This document shows, piece after piece, positions 56,094 to 64,000 of a stretch of DNA of 64,000 bases (its first letter is position 1; the number at the start of each line of letters is the position of its first letter). The position numbers and the translations under genes are program-made. Origin of the DNA: Gonapodya prolifera JEL478 (Eukaryota > Monoblepharomycota > Monoblepharidomycetes > Monoblepharidales > Gonapodyaceae); the NCBI GenBank assembly GCA_001574975.1, contig KQ965821.1, positions 56,714-120,713 on the forward strand. Reading direction: 5' to 3'. Below the pieces are notes generated by a model that saw only the letters and a list, made by a program, of their open reading frames with translations, was not told where the DNA came from and did not search any database.

Positions 56094-58468
56094 GTGGAGC
56101 CGCACGAGAATTCAACCACACTTGCAGCGTCCGCCGTCTGCACTCTAAAGCCGCACCGACCACCCGTCTCCCCTCTCATACTACCCCCCCCGCCCCCTTC
56201 TCAGCTCCACCTCCACCGCCGGCTCCACCCCCTGCTGCACCTCCACCACCTGCCGCTCCCCCACCACCGCCTGCCGCTCCGCCTCCCCCCGCAGCTCCGC
56301 CACCCGCCGTACCTCCTCCGCCCGCTGCTCCTCCACCAAACGCTCCACCGACGGGTGCAACTCCGCCTCCTCCGACCGCGGCGCCACCCACGGCCCCCCC
56401 CCCGGGGCGGCAGGAGCTCCCCCGCCGCGTGCAGCTCCACCTCCGAGTGAGTATCTGCTTATATCGCGCTCGTCCCTTCCTTCGGCATTGACCGTATCGC
56501 ATTCCTCGCCCACTCGTGCGAACCACCACTCTCAGCCGACGGAACAGATAAGCTCCCCCCCCTTTCCCACCATCCACCTCACACCTTCTCACCTTCTCAC
56601 CTAACCCCCAACGCATTCCGCAGCCCGACCCCCACCCACAGGCGACGTCACCACCGTCCCCGGCACGGGCACAGGCTCCGTCGTGGCCCCCGCCGGCCCA
56701 ACCGTCAACGGTGCCCCGCCCCCACCAACCGGCGGCGGCCGATCCGGGTCCGTCTCAGGAATCGCCGTGGAACCGTCCAGTCAGGACTTGACCCGACGTT
56801 GGACGGGGTTAGGGGGACGGGGAATGCGGGGTCTGGTGGAGGTGGTGGAGGGCGTGGGTCGGAGGAGCGGGAGGTGGAGCAGGGACAGGAGCAGGGGGTT
56901 CACCGGCGGGTGCAAAGGGCTGGTGGTGTCAATATTGGAGTGATTGCGGGATCTTTGGCGGGTGCGCTGGTGGAGGGAGGGATCGTCGTGGGCGTGTTGG
57001 TGAGGAGGAAGAGACGGCGGTGAGTGATCGGTTTATGGCGTTGTCTACCCCACCGTGTTTTTCCGACGTGAATATATGCACTACCACCACGTTTGTGCAC
57101 CAAGGACACAACCCGGAAAGAAACACGACATCCCCCCGCTCCCGCACGACCAAAAATCCATGGACGAGGACTACGGCCCGTCCCACTCCGGATCCGAAAC
57201 ATCAGACTCCGCTGCCCTCCACTCCTCTTTCACTATCGTTAAAAGCGACTTCGTTTCACGCCGATCCGCACCAAACTCCCGCCGAACGCTCCTAACACCA
57301 AGCATGCCTCCAAAGGCTCTCAACGACGGATCCATGCGGTCAGAGAACCTTCACTCGTACTGCCCCCCGGGCACGGGCACGGGCACGGGGTCGTCGTCCG
57401 TCCAGTCCTCCTCCTCCTCCTCCGTCTCGCGCGGCAGGTCGACCACACCGAGTTCCCTGGCTCGGGGAGGGCGGCGGGTCGATGCCCCAGTCGAGTAAGA
57501 AGATCTCGAGCAAACTCGGTTCGAGCGTCGTGGCGAGGGAGGGCGAAGTGCGCTCGCTGGAGCGGATTGCGAGCCAGGCGAGGGATTTGGTGGAGCACGA
57601 GCACGAGCGGGAGGAGGAAGAGGAGGAGGAAGTGCGCGATGAGGTGGCTGTGCTTCATGGGAGTTCTCGGTGGAAGCAGGATACTCCTCCCTGGTTTCCT
57701 ACGTAACAATCCCGTGGTACCAGCCGTTCTTCGACTTCCTCGCTCGCCCGCTCAACCAACTTGACGAACCAAGTGTGCCTTACCGCGGCCTGCCCTTGCA
57801 AGCATTGATTGATGTGCGTTTCTTTTCCCGTTACCGCTGTGTTATGGTACTGTAATTGATTCGAAACAATCTGGCGCGACCCGTAAACTAGTACAACCCC
57901 ACCAAAGAAGACGAAATCCAGATCGACGAAGGAACGATGGTCGTCGTCAGCTTTGTGTTTAGGGATGGCTGGGCGTCGGGAACGAATGTGAGTTTGAGGC
58001 ATGCACCGACCTCTTATTTCTTTTATTGAGGTGATGTGCTTCGACGGTGTAGCTTTCGACGGGACCGACTGGCGCATTGTGAGTGGACCGTACGGGTTGC
58101 ACTAACGAGTGCATTTCGTTCGTTTCTTCCTCTCCTCGACGTACTTGTGCCAACAGCCCAGTGTGAGTAGAGCATCTACTCCCAGCGATAGTCTAAGAAT
58201 TGTACTCAAACACCCTCCATTCAAGGACTGCCTCGATCTCGGACCACTGAGCTACCTAATCACGGCTTCGACCGTTGGCAACCGCGCCGAGTCCAACGTC
58301 ACAAGTTTCCAGTTCCCGCGAACTGGCAGCCGCTCCGTCCGAGGCAAGTCGCGAACTATGTCGTCGAGAAACCTGTCCAGCCTCTCCAGCGGCAGCTCGG
58401 GACAGACCATGACGAGTGCGGGCGATGTGCGCGGACACGGTACCAGTTCAGAGAGGAGGAGTCGCTGA
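56094..58468 (+). CDS. Proline-rich, single-pass membrane protein with cytoplasmic SH3 domain (5' end unresolved)
   Basis: It looks like a cell-surface sensor or adaptor. An extracellular poly-proline/alanine region (56170-56450; many APPPPAAPPP units) includes a C10 run at 56394-56403. A GT…CCCACAG intron follows, then GDVTTVPGTGTGSVVAPAGP. After a Gly-rich stretch comes one membrane helix, VNIGVIAGSLAGALVEGGIV then VGVLVRRKRRR (about 56925-57020), with a basic stop-transfer. The cytoplasmic exons are Ser-rich. An acidic Glu tract (HEREEEEEEEVRDE) precedes an SH3 domain: LQALIDYNPTKEDEIQIDEG, RDGWASGTN and GPTGALP (57800-58080), split by introns. A Ser-rich tail ends at 58466-58468. The SH3 keeps the ALxDY-like and GW positions. 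The start codon and secreted domain are not identified. Confidence 0.55.
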
Positions 58469-59480
58469 TGCTTCCGCCGTCGGGGTACTCGGGAATCTCC
58501 AGGTATCGTTCCACGGCCATGCCATTGATTCCTTCAGAGGTGGTCGTGCTCGATAGTCACTCCAAGTGGAAGATTGCGACAGACTCCGCGAGGTCTGTTG
58601 GTCAAGGATAAGCTAACAGGAAGCAGCTCGTCCGACTCTCGTTTGCGCGTGTATTATATGGAGATGTCTGGGATATTTATGGTCGATACCTTTACATTGT
58701 AGAACAACACAGTTTTGCATCACAAGAGGGTGGAGGTTACCGACAATCACTTCACTCGTCTGCAATGTTCAGGAGGTCGCGTCGAGCACATTATCATAAG
58801 AAGAGTGCGCGTGGCGGCGCTGGTGTGATAGCGTGGCGACAGAAGGGGATCAGTGATGGAAGGGACGAGACCACGTTGCAGGAGTTGCAACGTGCCACCA
58901 CCACATCACCACAATCACCCCGGCAGAACCAACGTGCCCCCGAAAAACTTCACTAATGCGCATGACCGATCACTCGGCGGTAGGCGATGGAGGCTAGTCA
59001 CTAATGGAGGCCGTCGCCACTGTCACCCACACGTGTAGTCGGCGGACAGGTCAACCTGAGTGTGCACCTTCTCTTTTGGGCGAGCGTGCGATGAGTGCGT
59101 CTCCATGGCCGAGAAGGAGTGTACAAGGGGTTCGAGTTTGGTAGTTACAGCGCACGGGCAGGAAGTTGGAGGACGCTCTTTTTCTCTCCGCGCTGGGTCC
59201 GCTTGCTGGTCACGGACATGTGGCTGGCCACTTGGTTCTCTGCGGGGCTTTTACCATCAAATCCATCCGCCCGACGGGGTCGTTCAGTATCCTGGGCATG
59301 CGAGCGGACAAGCGGAAACCGTGTCAGCGTGACAGTGTGCGTACTCTGGTCCAGACGTTTTCGCGAGATAGGGGTATGTAAAGGTGTACATTTTGGTGGT
59401 ACATTAGATGTTCCATTATTCACAAGTGTTGGAAGCAGTACTTTCCTCAATCCCGGGATTCGTCATGAATCCTCAAGCAA
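58469..59480. other. Gene-poor interval
   Basis: No frame has credible splice signals or domain content. A plus ORF at 58765-58956 and mixed frames at 59060-59470 appear to be chance. It should hold the 3' UTR of the SH3 gene and the 3' flank of the following minus gene. Confidence 0.4.
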
Positions 59481-60196
59481 TCAATCGTCCATCGACTCGT
59501 CGCTCTGAGGGGCTGCGGTACGAGAAGGTCTTCCTGATGACGGTCCACCTGCCGCCGGAGCTGCAGCCCGTCGTGGTCCCGCGGGCCCATCAGACGTACT
59601 CGCAGCAGGTTGCGCATCAGTCCGTTGGGTCAGTTGGACCCTCGTCATGTGCACTCGTCGTCGTGTCTTGGTAACGATTTCGTACCGTTGGTCCCCTGCC
59701 CCACCGATTCCGCCGATCCCACCCGTACCTCCTACGTATGGCCCCATGGTTGGACCAGGTGGAGGCCCTCGGTCGATCCAGGGCCCCGATTGCGGTTTGC
59801 CTAGTGGTATCGCAGCTTCTGGGGCTCGTCGGTCCTCGTAATCCCACCCGGTTGGCCCGATGATGAGTTCAGTGCCCATGTTGCGCTCGTGCTTCCCGCG
59901 AAAAACGAGATGGCCAAGGCGGAGGTAAGGTGTTGGAGTGTCGAGCCCAATGAGTTAGTATGTGGGGTCTTTATCGAGCGCAGATCTGATGAGAGACGAT
60001 GGGGTGTGTCTACCGAGATCAAGGAGTGCGTAGGTGGTCTGACGAGCGAGGAGAGCGCGGTAAATGATGGGGAAAGTGTGTTTGACTTGGGAGAATCGCC
60101 GACCTCTTCTTCCCAGTCGTCATCGTCGTTCTGCAGCTGGTGCACGGACATTCCAACGTGCGATGTGCGATGTGATGCAGAAGACGATGCCGCCAT
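59481..60196 (-). CDS. Low-complexity hypothetical protein
   Basis: Start proposed at 60196 (MAASSSASHRTSHVGMSVHQ). An acidic patch QNDDDDWEEEVGDSPKSNT follows. After a probable intron, a second exon holds ELIIGPTGWDYEDRRAPEAA, a Gly/Pro stretch (GPYVGGTGGIGGIGGAG), a basic segment TKTRRRVHMTRVQL, and an Ala/Pro/Ser-rich end (…PQSDESMDD) with a stop at 59481-59483. No domain is recognised. It is mostly disordered, and the two ends are open in one strand only. It faces the PCID2 gene across 85 bp. Confidence 0.4.
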
Positions 60197-60281
60197 CGCT
60201 GCGAGCGGGAATTGTGAAGGTGAAGACTACTGTCCTGTGGCCAGGACGAATTCGCAACATTTCCCCAACGAATTTCCGTAA
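60197..60281. promoter_or_regulatory. Short divergent promoter, hypothetical gene / PCID2
   Basis: 85 bp lie between the proposed outward-facing start codons at 60196 and 60282. Confidence 0.35.
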
Positions 60282-62099
60282 ATGAAGCAATCCATAACCA
60301 GCTACACGAGGAACGTTACGGAAGCTATTTCAAGCCAAGATGGGACCAAGCTGGCATCGCTTTTGAGCCATCGAGACCGTCACGCGACGAATGTGTTAGA
60401 CGATATCAATAGAGTGAGAATGCACTGTAGTTCAGGCCAGAGACGCGAGATATGACCTCCTTAGCGCAATTCAGGCACTGCCATCTGCTCTGTCACGTCT
60501 CATCGGACGGGAGCTGGACGAACCTTGGGATGATGTGGTCTTGTCGCATTTCAATGTCGTGCTCTCTCTCCAGGGCGGTGGCGGCTCTGGCAAGTTGAAA
60601 GCTAAAGACGTGGCAGAGGCCTCAAAGCATCAAAACGCTCTTGTGCAGTGAGATTGGTGTCGCTGAGACGTTTTGTGTAAGGGTGGACAGGACCTTGGAT
60701 TCTTTCTTGCAGAAATTTTTCCCGCGTGTTCGCCCAATCAACGAGATGGTCACTGCCTGTTATGTACTGCGTTTCTAGAGAACTTGTCGCTCTGGCCGCT
60801 CGTGTGAGTGTCCTCGCTGTACGTTGAACCAATCCCATTTCCCGCGAAGTTGACCGAGAAATCACTCAGGCGGACGAAGAATTGACGAAAGCGGACAAGG
60901 AACCCAAATATCTCGAAGAATCCTACCGTACATTGACCAAAATATTCTCGCTTTGCGCCAACGACAGGTCTTCACTTAATCTTTCGCGAAAATGGGGGAC
61001 ATACTACATTACCAACTTGTTGTTCAAGATTTGTTACAGGGTTGGTTCTCTTTATTTTTTTGTCGCTTTGAAAATGCCAATGCTCATTGTTTTTCACCCG
61101 CAGCTGGGCAAACAGAATCTCGTACTGACTTTTACAAAGGTGCTTCGTTCCGGTGATTTCCCACAATTGGAACGATTCCCAGCATCACATCGGATTGAAT
61201 TCTGGTACTACTCCGGTATGCTCGCCTTCCTGGACGAGCAATATGATACGGCTGAGCAAAGACTCGGAGACTCGTTCAATCATTGTTTACGAACAGCAAA
61301 ACATAACAAGAGGTAATTTTTTTCAAGACTTTCAGCTGGCCTCTGTCACCACGGTCTCGATTATCAACTTCTCTGTAGTCTGATTCTTACGTACCTTATA
61401 CCACTTCGTATGCTGCGAGGAAAGCTGCCGACCTCCGCACTGTTTAAGAAGTATCCCACTGTCAAACCCCTATATGAGGATATCACAGTAGCTCTTCGGA
61501 AAGGCGATGTCAAGACTTTTGATCGCTTGATGGAAGAAAAAGAAGAAATTCTCGTACAAAGGCAAGTATTTCTGGTCGTGGAAAAATTGCGGGCCCTCTG
61601 CCTCAGGAACTTGTTGAAACGAATGTGAGTCTCCCACATACAGTATCCATAATTTTTGTGGAAAACGTTCATTGATGTTCGAACCCTGCCTTTCAAATAA
61701 GTCATTTAATATCATCCACGGTGAGCGGCACAAGACTTGCAATCGAACCGATACAGACAGCACTCGTGTGGCTCGATTGCAATTCCGGAGCCCGGGAAGT
61801 GGAGTGTGTTGTGGCAAACCTTATCGACAAAGTAGGTTGTATTTTGTTAACTTCCTTCTTTCCGTGGTTTCGCTGATTTGGTCCATCAGGGCTATATTCG
61901 TGGCTACATTTCTCGCGAACGGCAGATCATTGTATTGTCTAAGGAAAATGCTTTCCCACCGGTTAGTTCTGTTTCCGTTAGCTAACATAGAAGACGAACG
62001 CTTTGCAATATTGCATGTAATTTGTGTGTAAATACGAGTCATTGCTTTTAGCTACTTCATAAAACTATCCAGGAACCGCGGGAAGCTTCTCCTTGTTAG
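60282..62099 (+). CDS. PCI-domain protein, PCID2/Thp1 subunit of TREX-2
   Basis: This is a TREX-2 component that couples transcription to mRNA export at the nuclear pore. Start ATG 60282 (MKQSITSYTRNVTEAISSQD). Next come RHATNVLDDINR, ALPSALSRLIGRELDEPWDD, and ADEELTKADKEPKYLEESYR. The PCI region has KWGTYYITNLLFKICYR, LGKQNLVLTFTKVLRSGDFP, HRIEFWYYSGMLAFLDEQYD, and LILTYLIPLRMLRGKLPTSA with LFKKYP. The winged-helix end has ECVVANLIDKGYIRGYISRE and QIIVLSKENAFPP, in the same order as human PCID2 (NPFPP end). The last exon LLHKTIQEPREASPC stops at 62097-62099. About eight introns, two of them with AG acceptors after poly-pyrimidine tracts. CSN12 is a related alternative, but the C-terminal FPP end favours PCID2. 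Confidence 0.87.
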
Positions 62100-62157
62100 A
62101 TATTCGGTGGTCCAATGCAGTGCCGCCAGTATTCAAAGTCCTTGGATGGCTCCCATT

Positions 62158-64000
62158 CTAGTGCTGGACGCGCCCCATTACTCCATTATGGCCAGGAGCA
62201 ACAACAGTAAGGATTTTCTTGTGGGCGAGGGAGGGTAAAATGATTCGGGGCGTCTCCTCGTCTCCACCTCCTTTCGGTTGCCCCGCTTGGTAGATATCGT
62301 CGAAAATGGAAGGCTCAGACCTCAGAGGAATGGAAGGTTGATTTGATCGGTGTCTCCGGTGACTGTTCGGGGACTCAAAGGATTGAGCACCACCGGCAGT
62401 GATGACATCGGTTGTGGAACGTTTCAACGGTGGTAGCTGACAAATTCGTTAACGTCAACATGAAACATCGACAATCGCACTTGAGCTCTTACCTTTGACC
62501 GATCTCGCCCACCCACAGTCCCTCGCATGGCTATCCCCCCATTTGCACGTGGGTTCCTTCCCAGTACCCCCACTCCTTCCATACCCAAATAGCGAAGCTT
62601 CCCACTCCCTCCTCCACCATCACTTCGCCGAACGACGCTACTCTTTCTCTTGTCTGCCGCAAAGCCGATAAGAATCTTTGGCGATCTCTTCCTGCCAATT
62701 GAACCTACACCTGCACCAAACAATGCGCCCGAGGAAGTGGAGGAGAAGGTTGATGAACCGCCCGAAAGCCCATTCGGGTAAGACGTAGACCGAGATTTCC
62801 ATCCTACGCGCTGCCCTGCGTAGCCGACCGATCTGTTCTGTGCTGTATCGCGATACAGTAAAACTGCCTGGCTTCTTTCTTGACGAGACGAGTCCAAGTC
62901 GTGCGAAGGCGGTGGGAAGGAACTGTTGCGGTGCGAGGATTGCTTGGTAGCGGACAATGGCATGGGCTCTGCGGGTGGAGGAACGACCGTCGCCAGATGC
63001 GTAGCGGAAGTGGAATGGAGCGCAAGCTGCTTTTGCGACTTGATCATTCCCTTCACGGCTCCAGTTCTGCGGTCGATTTCGAGCTGATCCAAGAAGTGCA
63101 CCCGAGCTATTGGTGGTTCGTTACTACCGTGTGCAAGAGCGAGAGCGGGGTCTTGGCAATTCGGGTGATGCTGCACGCTTGCAGCATGGTTCGTTTGGTG
63201 AGGTCCCGCAATGCTATCCCCGCCTGGAGAGCACGAATCGGATCCGGCGTGTGGAATGCCGACGTTCTTTTCGGCGTCGGTCGCGCTCTTTTGTTTGCTT
63301 TCGATGGCAGGTAGAAGTTCATGATGGCTCATCCGACCTGCGGTAACAAGAGTCGCCGGAGGCAGTACAGGGGCAGTACTGTCGACAGGTCCTGAGGCTT
63401 TCGAATGCGAGTCATCGGTTACGACTCCCGGCTCAGAGCGTCTTCTTTTGTGGCCCGACGAGACGACTGGAACGGCGTTGTCGACAACGACCGCATCTAC
63501 ACCTTCGTTGGTTGTCATGGCCGAAACAGACGTCACGGGCGCATGCATTGGATGAAGGGGTTTCAGTGGAGGTTTTTGGTCCGTACCCTGTGGCACTTGT
63601 TTACCGAGAACATTATTTTCTTTGCTGGTATTTGGCAAATGTACGGAAGTCGTGGCCCGCTCCACGCCGACACCCTTGGAATGACCAGTCCTGGCGAATG
63701 GTCCAATACTGGTCTTGCTCGCTTGCATCCTGGAAACAAGATCCACCTTGGACCGCGACTTCGATGCTCCCACGAGATTGCTGCGGTAATACTCCGTGAC
63801 TTTGGGCGGCAGCTCCGACAAGTCGAGGTCCGAGAAGTATTGGTGGCGAAGGGCGTCCCTGGCGGAAATCCTAGGTATCAAACAAATGTGAGTAAATTGT
63901 ACAGCAATTAGACTTCCATTAGTCAATGCGAAAGCCGAAAGCCGCTCACCGTTCATCCGGGTCGTACTTCAAAAGTCTTGCAATAAGGTCCACACACACA
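62158..64000 (-). CDS. C-terminal part of a protein kinase, probably CMGC (MAK/ICK/MOK-like)
   Basis: The window edge cuts the gene. The first visible exon reads VDLIARLLKYDPDER, then an intron, then ISARDALRHQYFSDLDLS. This is the end of a kinase domain (the conserved Arg of subdomain XI) with the YDPDER…ALxHxYF pattern seen in CMGC kinases, MOK in particular. A disordered tail of about 500 residues follows, rich in Ser/Pro/Arg (for example HKRRRSEPGVVTDDS at about 63440). The last intron joins DRSK to LPPLKRSTTDV, and the stop is at 62158-62160. The long basic tail fits the MAK/ICK/MOK group, which in other organisms controls cilium length. The catalytic core lies outside the window, so the subgroup is a guess. 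Confidence 0.65.

Noticed and set aside
56176-56616. Long glycine/alanine-rich minus ORFs
   Set aside because: They mirror the poly-proline coding region on the plus strand; GC-rich repeats keep many frames open.
1-64000. CRISPR arrays, rRNA genes, complete transposons or virus-like elements
   Set aside because: No regularly spaced identical repeats, no rRNA cores, no transposase, reverse transcriptase or capsid-type motifs were seen in any frame.

Overview
The window looks like nuclear DNA of a fungus, most likely an early-diverging, possibly zoosporic (chytrid-like) lineage. Every clear gene is broken by short (about 50-90 nt) GT..AG introns. The identifiable genes are typical of fungi: Chk1, a Bzz1-type F-BAR/SH3 protein, a Src1/Heh-type nuclear envelope protein, EF-hand MscS channels, fungal transcription-factor middle domains, and a HAM1-like protein. 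Two genes recall flagellated lineages: a ZSWIM2-like E3 ligase, and a kinase C-terminus resembling the MAK/ICK/MOK group. The lineage is an inference; no rRNA or marker gene is present. Exons were joined by eye, so inner boundaries are approximate.

Layout. 1-1.5 kb: AT-rich end of an unknown gene and a weak two-exon ORF. 1.6-3.9 kb: Chk1 (+), convergent with a Bzz1-like gene (-, 4.2-6.9 kb). 7.1-9.5 kb: SWIM-RING-RING E3 (+). 9.5-12.6 kb: gene-poor, with decayed-looking fragments. 12.6-14.8 kb: exon fragments leading into an MSC-domain (Src1/Man1) gene. 15.3-20.6 kb: a large DEAH RNA helicase with dsRBD-like, UBA and RWD parts.

20.8-28.0 kb holds four DUF4436 membrane-protein paralogs in the order - + - +. 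They look like an inverted duplication of one divergent gene pair. 28.0-32.0 kb is mostly unassigned. 32.0-38.5 kb carries a divergent pair of EF-hand MscS channels. 38.9-45.6 kb has two fungal-TF-like paralogs that appear to lack the Zn2Cys6 cluster, with a cystinosin gene between them. So three paralog groups (4+2+2 genes) lie side by side in 25 kb, six of the genes encoding membrane proteins.

46.1-48.6 kb: an unassigned minus-strand gene. 49.2-52.9 kb: HAM1-like gene (-). 53.1-54.6 kb: membrane-anchored short-chain dehydrogenase (+). 54.6-56.1 kb: GC-rich degenerate repeats. 56.1-58.5 kb: proline-rich, single-pass, SH3-bearing protein (+). 59.5-60.2 kb: low-complexity gene (-). 60.3-62.1 kb: PCID2/Thp1 (TREX-2) (+). 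62.2-64.0 kb: C-terminal part of a protein kinase (-), cut by the window edge.

Gene starts face each other across very short gaps at many sites (about 49, 85, 106, 168, 181, 259 and 285 bp), so shared bidirectional promoters are the rule. The most unusual feature is the DUF4436 cluster. Its proteins combine an N-terminal anchor, a beta-rich ectodomain with a C-x5-C pair, an FPFD motif in two members, and three C-terminal membrane segments. This layout loosely recalls pentameric ligand-gated channels. No complete transposon, virus-like element, tRNA, rRNA or CRISPR array was found.
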